From Megalonaias nervosa (taxonomy: Eukaryota; Mollusca; Bivalvia; Unionida; Unionidae), in NCBI GenBank assembly GCA_016617855.1, contig JAECUM010009283.1:17899-81898 (forward strand): 64,000 nucleotides of DNA, read 5' to 3'. Positions 20,960 to 33,226 of this stretch are shown here, piece by piece. The translations under genes were made by a program, and so were the position numbers. The first letter of the stretch is position 1, and each line of letters begins with the position of its first letter. The notes below the pieces were generated by a model. The model was not told the DNA's origin. It ran no database searches and saw only the letters and a program-made list of their open reading frames with translations.

Positions 20960-22491
20960 AAACTATACATGAGGTAAAGAAAATTACATAAGAAGAACTC
21001 TTATGAATTATACAAAGTGTATATGAAAATAATATTTTTATACACGGGGAAAGTGCATCTGCAATCAAATTGTCTTTTCCCTTGATGTGCCTGATGTTAA
21101 GATTATATTCTTGCAAAACAAACTCAACCTTAATAATTTTTGATTTTTATTTTTCATCCTGTCGATGAAAGTAAGGAGGTTGTGATCACTAAACGCAACA
21201 ACTGGAGAAGGAGCTGAGCTAATGTAAACTTCAAAATGCTGTAATGCAAGTATTAAAGCCAAACATTCCTTCTCGATTGTTGAGTAATTTCTTTGATGCT
21301 TATTTAATTTCTTTGAGAAATAGCACACTGGGTGATCAACACCATTTCTATCTTCTTGAATCAATACTGCTCCAACCCCAACATCACATGCATCCACAGA
21401 TAATTTGAAAGACTGATTGAAATTTGGAGTTGTTAGAACCAGCGCACTTTTGAGTGTGGCGTTTAACCTATCAAAAGCTTCCTGACATTTTTCAGTCCAA
21501 AGAAACTTGTTTTTTCTTACTTATCAAGTTTGTCAGAGGTTCAGTAATATTAGAAAAATTGGAACAAACCTTTCGATAGTATCCGGCCATACCCAAAAAT
21601 TGCATCAGTTGCTTTTTACTGACAGGCACAGGGAAATCAGAGATAGCTTTGACTTTAGCATCTATAGGTTTAACTTGACCATGTCCCACAATATGTCCTA
21701 GAAAAGTTACACAAGCACGGCAAAACTCACTTTTACATAAATTAATTGTCAAATTTGCATCAGTGAGTCTTTCAAAGAATTTCCGAATCGTGGCTAGATG
21801 TCCTTTCCAGGTGTCGTTGTAGATGATGACATCGTCAATATAAGCATCACAATTATCTAAACCAGAGGTAATCATACTCATCAAGCTTTGAAAAGTACTT
21901 GGGGAACCCTTCTTCCCAAACGGCATTACTTTATATTGATAGAGTCCATCTGGAGTCACAAATACCGAAATTTCCTTTCGCTCTTTCCCTTAGTGGAATT
22001 TGCCAAAATTCTTTCAGAAGGTCAAATTTGGTGACGTACTTGGCATTTCCAATTTTATCAATACAGTCATCGATTCTTGGTAATGGAAATGAATCAGTTT
22101 TTGTCACACTGTTCACCTTCCTATAATCAATGCACATACGGAAAGTTTTGTCAGGTTTTGGAACAAGTATACATGGTGAACTCCAATCACTTTTACTGGG
22201 CTCTATGAAATCATTCTGCAGCAAATACTGAATTTCTTTTTTCAAGTATTCCTGTTTGAGAGGGTTCATGCTGTATGGGTGTTGTTTCACAGGTTTTGAA
22301 TCTACAATTTCAACGTCATGAAAAATTTTGTTTTTCCTCGTAGGAATATCTGGAAACAAGTGCTCATATTCGAAATATAACTGTTTAAGTTCATTTCTTT
22401 CTTGTTGTTGGAAATGTAAAAGTTTCTGGTCCAGATCTTTCATAATTATCAAATTCCGAAGATTTGTTGCTCCAAGATCAACAGTGTCCAA
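20960..22491 (-). pseudogene. Reverse transcriptase and RNase H of gypsy-type element
   Basis: On the minus strand, 22,491-21,931 contains the RT fingers and palm start (KSDWSSPCILVPKPDKTFR, then DYRKVNSVTKTDSFPLPRID). The frame changes near 21,950, and 21,959-21,492 contains the catalytic YIDDVIIY box and TFLGHIVG. A further break precedes 21,397-21,065, the RNase H part (MDACDVGVGAVLIQED, STIEKECLALI). The protein ends around HIKGKDNLIADALS near 21,030, and no chromodomain is visible. It lies downstream of integrase, which is the reverse of the usual gypsy order. Frameshifts make it inactive. Confidence 0.9.
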
Positions 22492-22598
22492 TTGAATTTC
22501 TTTACTTAAATCCTCAGTTTGTGGGACAGGTTCAACAAAATTAATCGCATAATTTACATGGCTATCTCTTTCAGTATGCTAGTACTCCATTAATTTAT

Positions 22599-23704
22599 TT
22601 AGATTAGAGTACTATTATTATAATTTAACTCATTCATTTTCTTCTTTACTTTGTAAGGTCCATAAAATCTAATTTGAAGAAAATTTTGAAGAATAAGCAA
22701 GAGAGAATGAACTCTATTACAAAACTCAAATGTTCTCTCAAGTAAAGTTTTGTGAAACCATAGTTTCACTTTTGACTTGAATTGCTGAGTGCCAAATTCA
22801 AGCATAACAAGCTGGAAAATTCCAGACATGAAATTTGACCTTTGACCTGATTGGACAGATTTGGGAAGGCCAAATTGAGTGAAAAACTTTATTAAAGCTT
22901 TTACTAAGTATTCCTCAAAGCAATTGCCTCTGGGAATCTTGTCGACGCACACATAATGGTCAACAAATATTGGTTGCCTGACTTGGTCTTAGGTAAGGGA
23001 CCAACACAATCTACCATAATTCTGCTAAATGGCTCGTCAAATGCAGGAATTGGTTGCAGATGAGCCTTAGGTATCTTCTCATTGGGTTTTCCTACCATTT
23101 GACAAGTACGACAAGATCTACAAAATTTACAAACATCACTTTTGATTTTTGGCCAATAAAAGTGAGTCAAGATCTTGTGATCAATTTTATTTATCCCTAA
23201 ATGACCAGCCAGAGGAGTTTCATGGGCCAAACTAAGTATTTCTTGTCTGTAAGATTTTGGAACTACAATCTGATATTTTACTGACCATTCGTCATTAGCA
23301 GGTACCTCGGGAGGTCTCCATTTTCTCATAAGAATTCCTTTTTTAATGAAATTACAGACAGGTACTTCAGTGGCTTCAGTTTCACTAATGGCCCTCTGAA
23401 ACAAACAGGAGATCTCAGGATCTTTTTCTTGTTCGACTACAAGTGATTGTCGTTTGTCACCCTGATTAGATAAAAGAGAATGAGTATTTAAAAGAGGATC
23501 ACTGTGATCAATACCTTTTGATTGATCCAAATTAGGAGTGAAAGTGACTTCATCAAAAGCCCGACCAATACATGTGTCAGCTAAAGGAATACTTTCCTTA
23601 TCAAAATCATTCTCAAGAGCTTTCTTTGCCATAGCTCTGGTAACTGCACAAGTTGGGTATAAATCAGGGTATTCTTTTTCAATAGGATCAACTTTCTGAT
23701 CCAA
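22599..23704 (-). pseudogene. Integrase of the gypsy-type element, upstream of RT
   Basis: The 266-codon ORF at 23,704-22,904 carries a spacer region, then the H2C2 zinc-binding domain (HETPLAGHLGIN and CKFCRSCRTC), and the start of the catalytic core with the first Asp in MVDCVGPLPKT. The next ORF (22,952-22,599) contains FFTQFGLPKSVQSGQRSNF, where the second catalytic Asp expected before Q is Gly. The C-terminal half has lost frame. Position between protease and RT is the notable feature. Confidence 0.85.
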
Positions 23705-23719
23705 AGAAGGCTTGTCAGT

Positions 23720-24205
23720 TTACAAGTGGATTAACCACAACCTTGTCTCCAGCTAGGTCGTTTCCTAGCAACAAATGAATGCTCTCAACAGGTAAAGTAG
23801 ACACTATACCGACTGTCACAGGTCCTGAAACTAAGTCTGATGACAAATTTACAGAATTGAGAGGAACATTAACATAGCCGCACTCTACTCCCTGAATGAG
23901 AACACTCTCAATTAGAACAGGACTTCTCAGAAAAAGGCAAAGTACCTGATAATAAAAGACTCTGAGAAGCTCCTGTATCCCTTAAAATTTTAATAGGGAT
24001 AGGATTGGCCAAATCACCCAAGAGTGATATAGAACCCTTCGACATGAATGGTTCATAATTCTCCATAATAAAATCAGATGGGGCTTTTTGAGACCCAACA
24101 AATGTATTGTTTTCAATACATGACCATGACCTTGACTTCTTAGAAATAAGAGCATTTGGGATAGGTCTATCTTGATTCTGATGCCTATATTTCAATTTGA
24201 AGCAA
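23720..24205 (-). pseudogene. Zinc knuckle end and aspartic protease of the gypsy-type element
   Basis: The ORF 24,273-23,908 continues a CCHC-like zinc knuckle in a shifted frame (KKGHINSDCFKLKYRHQ) and then shows LRDTGASQSLLLSG, the DTGA active-site loop of retropepsins. The last part, to about 23,720, contains LLLGNDLAG, the conserved second half of these proteases, in another frame. The enzyme would process gag and pol polyproteins. Confidence 0.8.
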
Positions 24206-25871
24206 TCAGAATTGATGTGTCCTTTTTTTCTTGCAATAGGTACACGTAGGAATAGATAAGGATTTTGAATCAAGTTTATCAGAAGCTTGATTTTTAAAAG
24301 TTGTGCCAGATTGAGTTTTAGGAGGAGTCGTATTGGGATGAAATACCTTTCTACCAGTAGACTGCTGAGTGAATGATTTGCCTACAACAGGAACTTTATG
24401 AGTTAAGGAATACTCAATAGCAGCAAGAGGAGCATGTTCCAACATTTCAATCTTATGCTCTTCAAGATGATTCTTAATGTCATTAGGAACACAGTTTTTG
24501 AACTCTTCAAGTAACATAAGTTGTTTAAGACTTTCATAATCATGTTCAACTTTCTTGGCTAAGCACCATCTCTTAAATAACTGCTCTTTTTCTCTAGCAA
24601 ATTCAACATAAGTTTGTCCAGCTTCTTTTTTATAGTTTCTGAATTTTTGCCGATAAGCCTCAGGGACTAGCGCATAACCCCTTAAGATGCACTCCTTAAC
24701 CAAATCATAGTCAGAACTCTGTTGTACTGACAGGGATGCATAGATATTTCGAGCTTTGCCAGAAAGTACACATTGCAATAATTGAGTCCAATGCTCCCTT
24801 GGCCATTTCAAATTTTCAGCAACTTTTTCAAAATAAAAGATTTGTCTACTTCCTTTTCAGGGGCCCCGAGTGGCCGAGTGGTCTAAAGCGCTGTCCATTA
24901 CGGATCACTGCCATCTCACCTCTGTCTGCGTTGGTTCGAGTCTAAGATTCGGCGAATGTGGATATGTGAGAAAGCTTGCCAGTAGCTTCTCGTGGGTCGG
25001 TGGTTCTTTCCGCGGATTTCCCGGTTTCTTCCTCCACCATTAATACTGGCCACCATGTATAGCCTATCGTGTGCTGAAAAATGGCGTTAAGCCCCACAAC
25101 AACAACAACAACAACAACTTCCTTTTCACTAAAAGGGGGAACTAACCTAATATTTTTTATGATGTCAAAACTTGAATTTGTATGTAAAGTGGGATTGTGC
25201 TTTTCACTTGCCAGCTCAAATTCTTTCATTTTAATTTGAAATTCCTTTTCATCCTTCTCTTTTTGCATCTCTTTGTGCATTTGTTCTTTTTGAAACTCCA
25301 ATTGTATTTGTTCTTTCTGTAACTCCAATTGTATTTGTTCTTTCTGTAACTCCATTTGCATTTGTTTATCTTTCTCCCTCTCCTGTCTCTCTCTCTCCTT
25401 CTCTTCTAATTGTAATTTCATTTGTTTATCGTTTTCTCTTTCCTGTCTCTCTTTCTCCTTTTCTTCAGATTGTAATTGTTTATCTTTCTCCCTCTCCTGT
25501 CTCTCCTTCTCTTCAAATTGCAATTGCTTCTCATCATATTGCAACCGCAATTGTTTCTTTTTCTCTCTTTCCTCTTTCTGAAGCTCGAGCTTCCTTAACT
25601 CCAATTCCATCTTGTATTTCATTTTTAATTCCATTACTTTTATGTCAGAGTCTGATACCAACTTGCTGACCGAAGCCAAAACACTTTTATCAAAAACATT
25701 CTTCTCTACCAAATATTGAATCAAAATAATTTTAATTTCTTGTTTTGTTAAGGAAGATTTTGCTTCAGAAAGATCGTACTTTCTGGCAAGTTCAAGCAAC
25801 TCATCTTTTTTCAGACTATCCAACTGCTCCCGAGTTGGACTCGAAAGAAAAGTTTCCACTTTTGATGACAT
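24206..25871 (-). pseudogene. Gag protein of the gypsy-type element, split by a SINE
   Basis: The start ATG at 25,871 opens MSSKVETFLSSPTREQ. An N-terminal helical domain is followed by a long Glu/Gln/Lys-rich coiled coil (about residues 75-230, with repeats such as EKERQEREKDKQ and LQKEQIQLE). A SINE interrupts the gene at about 24,859-25,115. After it comes a SCAN/capsid-like helical region (24,811-24,206; YALVPEAYRQKFR, LEEFKNCVPNDIKNHL) and the first half of a zinc knuckle (CTYCKKK). Without the SINE the flanking reading would be continuous. Gag would form the particle and bind RNA. Confidence 0.8.
24859..25115 (+). mobile_element. tRNA-derived SINE with CAA tail, inserted in gag
   Basis: Its head resembles a Ser/Leu-type tRNA: perfect A box TGGCCGAGTGG and B box GGTTCGAGTCT. 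A body of about 150 bases follows, then an (AAC)n tail. A direct duplication ACTTCCTTTTCA flanks it (about 24,847-24,858 and 25,117-25,128). It interrupts the gag frame. Animal SINEs of this build, ending GGCGTTAAGC plus a CAA or CA tail, are common in molluscs. Confidence 0.85.
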
Positions 25872-26029
25872 TGTGAATGAAAGCCTGTTGTTTTCACTAA
25901 TGATTTCAAAGAAATGTAAAATAGTACTTGGGATTTGAAAACTAGGGAAATTTAAATTTCAAAAAAAAATGTTCTGAAATATTTTAGCCAAATTCAAATA
26001 TCCCAAGGATGAGGAACCCAATTTTCTCC

Positions 26030-26935
26030 TGTTACGTATAGGCTCATTCAAAAGTAACAAAAGAAAAGAGTAAAACCAACAAGCTTTGTAAGTTTTAACA
26101 AAAATAATTTATTTCCCTAGAAAACACGGTGAAAAGGTGAAAATAGAAAATAGGACTTACAGTTTGTGAAGATAATCCAAACATTTATCCTAAAATTGAA
26201 AAAAAATACAAGTCCTATCACTAAAAAGTTCTAACTGAATCCAAGTTTGAATCTCGACGAGGTTCCAAGATGGAGGATGATGACATCAGGTGAAGTCTTT
26301 ATACGAATGTTAAGAGTTCCATGTTGAACCACAACTTGTAATGTTCCAATTTAGAATAAATTTCGACTGAATGTCTTTGTCCTACAACTTTTATACAAAG
26401 GAATCACTTGTATAGTTCTCCAGGGAATAAATTATTATATTCTAAAATATAGATGAACTTCTGAACAAGCTGTCATCTATGATAAAACATCACAAGCTCC
26501 AAAGATGTAAAATCACAACTCTTTACGGCACCTAATAGAAATATATCCTTCATGAAGGTATATTATACAGCTGACTATTTCACGGGGATCTGAGTATTTT
26601 TAAACTGAACTAAGATGTCATTTCAGGTGCGCACGATGGAACGCATGGTTATTTCATCATCAAACAGCGCAGTAAACAATGTTTCACACGTAGGCCAGAA
26701 AATGACCTTGGCAATAACCAATTGTTTTCGCGTAGTGTTTACTAAATCGACAAACCTCGGCAAGCTAAAATCGTGCTTATGCGAGTCATACTACGTTTTA
26801 TATAAACATAATATCTCTTTCGAAAATATCAAATCCCATGAAAATAATCATTACAATAAAATGTAATGATACAAAAATAAAATAAAAAAGAATTTAAAAC
26901 TAACACACAAGTAATTAAATTAGATATTCATAACA
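26030..26935 (-). repeat. 5' LTR of the gypsy-type element
   Basis: 906 bp, TGTTACGTATAGG at one end and ATTCATAACA at the other, closely similar to the 3' LTR apart from the MITE. The internal sequence next to it on the minus strand (GGAGAAAATTGGGTTCC) should contain the primer-binding site. I could not match it to a tRNA by eye. Confidence 0.88.
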
Positions 26936-26969
26936 ATGCAAATGGGCTTATACGCAAGTATATACGGTA

Positions 26970-29900
26970 CGAAGACTTGGACTAGCTGCCTAGTGGGAAA
27001 ATGAGCTGATACAGTGACTGAATTCAGAGGCAGAAAGACCCAGAGATGTACAGTACATGTGGTCATTATAAGAGTACATCAAATGAACGACTTTAGCTTC
27101 ATTATTGTGCTAATTTCTGAGTGTAAGTTGTGGATTTTACCTCCATATCAAGAAATGTCAAGACTTAGACAAAATGCCGTTTGCAGGTTTGGGGTTAAAC
27201 AGCTAATTGATGAAGATTGCAATGAGATTTGGAAGATTGCTAAAGCTGTTAAGAGCTGAAAGTTTAGCTGAGACAGTGGCCCAGTGTAAGAAAGTGCATG
27301 ATGCTTGGTCTAGTGTTTGGAATAAGACCTTTCCTGGGACTGACAAAATTCAGTCTCACTCAAATGGACAAACAAGAGCTATGTGTCAGTGGTGTAAAGA
27401 ATGTGGACAATTAAACTAAGTGTAAACCACTGGTTCTTCTAATCTGCCACATTTTCTGGGAGGGGACTGCAATCTTTGCTGGTGGGACTTTTATTTTTAT
27501 CAACAGGAGTCCTGGACATCCTTGTTTTAAAATCATAACAAGACATCTGATCTGCTGCTACAAAGCAGAGATTATGTATGGCCATAAAACTGTGTCATGG
27601 CATGCATATCTTTATCCACATTTGATGCAGATTCTGCAAGCATGGATTTTAGGAATGGTGTATTTGTTGTCACTTTTAATATACTTTCATATAATGGAAT
27701 TTCTGCATGATGCACAATGTCATTCTTGTTACTATAGCAGATTTTAAAATCTCCCATTTTCATCCAGCATTGAATATTCTTGTGATATTTTTGTTGTTAA
27801 GATTTTGTTCTTGTCTGCATTGGGAGATAGCACACGATCTCAATATACTTGAAATACAGAAACAAAACCGACCATTTTATGCCACTTGAGCTTCTTAGTA
27901 ATCAACCATAATCAATTAACATCTTTATTCCTGTCCAAATTATGTTTGATCAGAATAGTATCCAGACTCAAATCCATCTAGACAGCTTAGGCACTGAAGC
28001 AGAGCCTGCCCTGTGGAGAGAATCAAAGTAATATTTTTTTATGCTGATTGAGCTCTTTAGTAATCCCGCTATAACCAATTAATGTATTTAATCCTTGTCA
28101 GAAATTACTTCTGGTCACACATAGTATTATCATGTCAACAAACTTCAAACACTGAAGCCAGCCAGTCCTCTTTATAGAATCTTAGGGATGTTGCTTGAAA
28201 TAAATTTTCTCCCTCTGCTGAAGTCAGTTGACAGTCGCTTGATCACAGGCAGTATTACCATAAATATACTACACTGGAAGCAAGGTAAAAAATTATTATA
28301 ATGATAATTGTAGGCAATAAACAATAATGTTACTATTATTATTAAAATAATTTGATTCAAAATCTGAATAAATTTCTTAAGTTTAAAATCATGATAAAAA
28401 TATTGGCCATTATTTTAAAATACATAAATTTTTAAATTTTTTTATCAATGAATTTTATTTAAACATATTTACAAAGTCATCAGAATATTATTAACCTCCG
28501 GATGCGTATGATGCTAGGTTTTGTCTTCTATAACTAATAATAATTACTATGCCAGTATTGCTTATTTTTGTAATCTAATCAAAGTGCTGATGTTTCTAAC
28601 CCTACTGAAATAGAAATTTAGAAAAAAACATATTTATTCAGACTGCATTATTGTATAATGTTAGGTATATAATAAAAAAAAGGATAAAAAGTCAGTATTG
28701 CATTTACAGAACATTCTCTTGATTCAGAAAATTTGGTCACTGGTTTTGTCTTTATTTTAATTGTGGCTATTGTAGCAATAGGTTTTGGTTTGTTTTAGTG
28801 TTTTTTCATCACAGAACCACAAGTACCGATAACTTTTTAGTACCATGGTAGTAGGAGTAAAGTGCCTTGCACCATATTAGCCAGCCCAGGCTGATCTAGT
28901 CATAGAATTTGAACCAACATCAACATGGCCATGATTCCAGCATGCTAACCACTGTGCCACTTCATCTCCTTTTGGTACTTATTTTACCTGCACAAGAGTT
29001 CATGTCACATAATCACACCTGATAAATTAAGCTGCTTCATTTTCCAAAAATAGCATGGATTTAGCATTGTACTAGCCTTTGATGACTAGATATTTCCAAA
29101 CTGTAAAGTGTGTGAGGATGGAGCATGATATAGTTTGAAATTTTTGTAAAGTAATAAGGGATTACAAAATTCTGAGCTAGATTGTAATTGAGCCAGGTAA
29201 TTACTTTCCAAGATTGCAAGTGGGGTACAATTCAGAATGGGTCAGATAACTATAATCTATATGATGAATTAGACCACTAATTATTAATTGAGCGGGGTAC
29301 CAGTATCAAATTGGGGAAACATAGAATACTATATTTATTACTTGAAGAATATAAATTGGTTGTCTCTTAGATTTTTGTAAGAGATAAAAGGTGAAGATTG
29401 TCAGAGAGATTGATCATTGTTTGCATGTGAGGAAGAGGATTATGCCAATAAACTGTAACACTCAAGTGACACAGGTGCTGTCTTTAAGATTAAAGAGATA
29501 AGTTCATGAAAATCGATGGGAACTAACTTTATAAATGTAAATAATGTTTGCAAAAACTGGTGCTTAAGGAAATATTTTAGTTCAGACTTTTGAAAATGTA
29601 GCATATTTACGATGTGTTTGACACTGCCAAAGTTTAGAGGTAAAATGTATGATTAATATGAAAGCAGCAGAAGATCTTGGAATGGTTTGTAGCTTAACAG
29701 AGTCATTTTTGTTGTTGACTGAAGTGTTGTATATACTACAGCTAAAAAAAGTTTCAAGTGAGATATATTCATAACCACACTAAACTTCAAGTTATGTTTG
29801 GTTTTAATTCAACTGTACCTTTCTTTTGCCATTAAGGATATAAGTATATGACAATTTCAAACATGAGTGAAAGGAAAAAGATGATTTTGTGATCCCAGGA

Positions 29901-30100
29901 ACTATCACTTAAAAAGAGATGTCACACTTTATCTAGTCTGACAAAAAAGCTACAAGCATTGGTTTTCTATGTTGGCATAAGCTTCAGGAATGTGACAGTA
30001 AGTAAACAATTAATGTTCAACATGGACATAGTAGTAATCATGAGTTTCTTTTCAAGTATGTTAGCTGATTATGATACCTTAGGAATATTACTAGTAGCTT
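26970..30100. other. Non-coding stretch; one weak ORF at 27,216-27,419
   Basis: AT-rich DNA without a recognised element. A roughly 67-codon ORF ends CQWCKECGQLN and follows a CAG acceptor-like site at about 27,186. It might be a host exon, but nothing else supports it. Confidence 0.4.
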
Positions 30101-30109
30101 GCAAATCCT

Positions 30110-30805
30110 GCCAAATTGTTTTAGCTAAGAAAGCTAAAAGTTACCTGCCCATAGGTGGCAGTTATATAGTGATCTCTCCCTTAATACAGGGATTAGCACC
30201 AAAACCTGTGAAAACTTCACTTCCCACTTCCTAAGAACAAGTTGGAAGGGTTTTGTCTTTAAGGGAAATATACTCCATCTCTAATTTTTCCACTTTTTCT
30301 TGCTCCTTTCTATTGATGAAAAGGCTTTCTGTCTTTCATAAATTGTAACCTTGTCACACGCACTCATTTAGGTACCCTGTAGACAGACCTAGTGTGTCTT
30401 CTCACATTGGTGTAGCACTGTTTTGTGTTCTCAAGCCTGGTTATCTATGGAGAAACACACACCTTAGAGAACTAAAGATGGCATCTCCTGGGTGGGTAAG
30501 GGTATGTAACTCCCTTCACTTTTTACCTATTCTCGTAAGGTATTATGATTAGATAACATATTTAAAGAAAAAAACATTTATTCTAGTAAAATATGTCTCT
30601 TTGATTATACTTACCTGGCCAGTTATAAACTATTTACACCCTCCCAGCCTCCCTTCAGTTACATCCTTCAAGAAGCATGCATTCCGCTTCAGTAGTAGCT
30701 GAAGTATTCACAGGATTTGGCATGAATCCTGGTTTTGAGGGGATATCCCTCTGTGTATCTGCCACTTATGTGGGCCAGTAACTTTTAGCTTTTTTGGAAA
30801 TGCAG
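30110..30805. repeat. Imperfect inverted repeat (~110-bp arms), possible non-autonomous element
   Basis: The left arm (about 30,110-30,235; AAGCTAAAAGTTACCTGCCC, then CAGGGATTAGCACCAAAACCTGTGAA) is matched inverted by the right arm (about 30,695-30,800; TTCACAGGATTTGGCATGAATCCTG, then CCAGTAACTTTTAGCTTTTT). The interior has no domain. The arms differ at many places, so the element is old. The limits are approximate. Confidence 0.55.
30550..30680. repeat. Direct repeat copy A (~130 bp)
   Basis: TTTAAAGAAAAAAACATTTATTCTAG through CTTCAAGAAGCATGCAT recurs at about 31,840-31,968 with only a few differences. The segment lies inside the inverted-repeat element above, so the second copy may be a fragment of the same repeat family. 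Confidence 0.8.
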
Positions 30806-31567
30806 TGTAATAGTAGTTGTCCTAAGGTATTATGATCAAGTAAGTGTTATTGCCAAAACATATTTTCCTTTGAAAAATTTGTTTCAGCTATCAAATACAT
30901 GCTTGGTAGCTACTGTAAATACTAACTTACTTTGTGACATGGGCTGTCTCATATGGCAGCCAACAGTGAGAATGATATAATACAGTGTTTCAAGTTATTT
31001 GCTTTTTAGAAATATACAGCATGTCTAAATCACTTGTTGAGGTTATTCAAAATATGTCTCCTACATGCTACTATAATTTCTGTATGTCAGTGGACACTGT
31101 TTACAGACAACAATTGCATTTTTGTTGAAATGATTTTTTTATACCTTGTTAATTTGGACACCAATTTACAAGAATTTTATTTAAGCACAGATGTCTGACA
31201 TTTGTAATTCTACAAGGATTAGTCAAGACAACAGACTAATACCACTTTCTGGAAAGTGTGTAATGGCATGCTTTGAAGGCGTGTGGTTGTTCAAATTTGG
31301 GAGAACCTGGTAAGATACCAACTGCATAAAAAAGGATTAGTTTCAGTGGGTAATAACATGATTTAAAAAATATAAACAAGCACAAAATGTATCCTTATTC
31401 ATGTTTTTTTTATTCATTGCTATGGATTTAGAAGTATTTGAAAGTAATTTTAGGTTGGTGTTAGGCTTAGAATAAAATTTAGCAATGGACCTCACACATT
31501 GGGATTGATTAATTGGTTTTGTTAGTAATAATTAGAACTGACATTCTACTCTCCCACCAGCTACCTA

Positions 31568-31660
31568 TATAATAATAATAATAATAATAATAATGAGGAC
31601 TTTGTATAGTGCCTAATATTTAGAAGCTCTAAGCGCTTTACAGCATTTGACAACACTTAA
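31568..31660 (-). mobile_element. LINE/SINE 3' tail with (ATT)n, minus orientation
   Basis: Read on the minus strand: TGTAAAGCGCTTAGAGC, then GGCACTATACAAAGTCCTCATT followed by (ATT)n. This tail type is common at the 3' ends of CR1/L2-like LINEs and the SINEs they mobilise in aquatic invertebrates. Confidence 0.45.
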
Positions 31661-31839
31661 AAAAAAAACAACATATATGATGATATGATTACAAAAATAA
31701 AAACAAACACCACGAAAGTAGAAACAGAAAATATGCTGTAAATATTTAAGGCAAGGATACATTATTAGGTCTTCAAGTCTGTTCTTGCAGTTGAAATAGG
31801 TGAGTTTTAAGAGCGCTCTTGAATGAGATCACATATTTA

Positions 31840-31968
31840 TAGCATATTTAAAGAAAAAAACATTTATTCTAGTAAAATATGTCTCTTTGATTATCCTTAC
31901 CTGGCCAGTTATAAACTATGTACACCCTCCCAGCCTCCCTTCAGTTACATCCTTCAAGAAGCATGCAT
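31840..31968. repeat. Direct repeat copy B (~130 bp)
   Basis: Partner of the copy at 30,550-30,680; includes TGTCTCTTTGATTATCCTTACCTGG. The flanks differ. The following 31,970-32,870 shows no supported gene. Confidence 0.8.
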
Positions 31969-33226
31969 ACACTACTTTAACTATCTGGAAAATTATATTC
32001 ACAGTTTGTCCGATAATGTATGTTTTCATTTTGTTTATTTAATAAACTCTTGTGACCAAACAAGTTTTGTTTATGTGAATTTTCATGACCAATAGACGAT
32101 GGTAAGATATTAAAACATGAGATATTGTTGATCCAGTACACAATCAGAGACTTGTACTTCATCAGAGAGCATCTAAAACTTCCCCTTCTGAAAGCCTCTG
32201 TGTTGAGGCAAATGAACCATCACTTAATCCCAGATAAACAAAATGAACTCCTCACTATACTACCAAACTCTCTTCTAATCCAGCATAGAGAGGTTCCATT
32301 ACACGGGTATATGGCAGTTTTTACCAATATAACTTGCCCCTGTACTGATATGGCTGTCAGTATTTGTGTACCAACAAACTGTAAAATGTATTTTAAATCT
32401 TAAAGTTAACTGTCAAAGTTTATAGTAAGCCAGCTTCTTCTATTTGTACAGGTGTAGTTCCATATCCCTGCTGACTTTGATCGGTGATCATTGGCAACAA
32501 CACAGCGCTAGATGGTGAGTCATTGATGGATTGCAAGGGTTTGATATTTGATTCAAAGATGAAACAATACAAATTAAAGCACTCCTTTCAGTTTCATAGA
32601 CGTTAATCGAAGCAGTCACTTTCCACTTCATTCTGTTTGCATTGAAGAATCCATAATCATGGCACAGTGATTGGTAAGTTGATTTTTTTTAAAAAAATTT
32701 TAGAAAGGTAATTTTTTAAAAAAAGTACTGTGTGTTATTGATTTTATTTTTTTGTATAATATTGGTGCTTTTATTTACTCTTGTTCAAAACAAACTAATT
32801 ACCAAGTGTTTGTTTGCTGGGGGACTTGCTTAGTCTGGATTTTGCAAGCGTGTATTTATTGATGACTGTCACGATCCCCCTACGGTATTATTACTAACAC
32901 TGGAGAAGGACGGACAGTTAAAAAATTAAATACCTCCGAGATCCCAGTCAGCATGGCCAATGGTCTCTCTGTATAAAATATAAAAACAATAAGGTGAAAG
33001 GTATAACAATTTAATAAACTATATCACGGTATTCAACAATTACAGGACAATTTTTCAAAGCAATTTCTCTCACTCAGTACAAAGACCTATTCAGATTGCC
33101 AGTTATTTCATCACACGAAATTAAAGGTGAGAGTGTTTCCTTCCCATGTCACTTCTGTGTTACTCATCTGTAATTTTTGCCTTGTATCCTGATTCGATAC
33201 TTCCAGTACCCTTGTTTCCATTCTCC

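Larger units (their letters stand above)
19811..26935 (-). mobile_element. Gypsy-type LTR retrotransposon, Gmr1-like gene order, TSD ATGC
   Basis: Two LTRs (26,030-26,935 as 5' LTR and 19,811-20,899 as 3' LTR) enclose an internal region read on the minus strand. The direct duplication ATGC flanks it (19,807-19,810 and 26,936-26,939). Coding order from 5' to 3' is gag, aspartic protease, integrase, reverse transcriptase, RNase H. Integrase precedes reverse transcriptase although the RT is clearly of gypsy type, which matches the known Gmr1-type elements. The Tigger transposon is its target. The coding regions carry frameshifts and an inserted SINE, so the copy is dead. Confidence 0.88.
17137..26967 (+). 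mobile_element. pogo/Tigger-type DNA transposon, interrupted by an LTR retrotransposon
   Basis: The ends are inverted copies of one sequence: CCATATATACTCGTGTATAAGCC at the left and, reading inward from the right, CCGTATATACTTGCGTATAAGCC. TA dinucleotides flank both ends (17,135-17,136 and 26,968-26,969). Between them lies a pogo-family transposase gene (18,190-19,618). Removing the nested retroelement at 19,811-26,935 leaves about 2.7 kb, a normal size for the family. Only about 30 bases of the right end lie beyond the inserted retroelement. The stretch 17,230-18,185 between the left end and the transposase shows no other gene. Confidence 0.85.
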
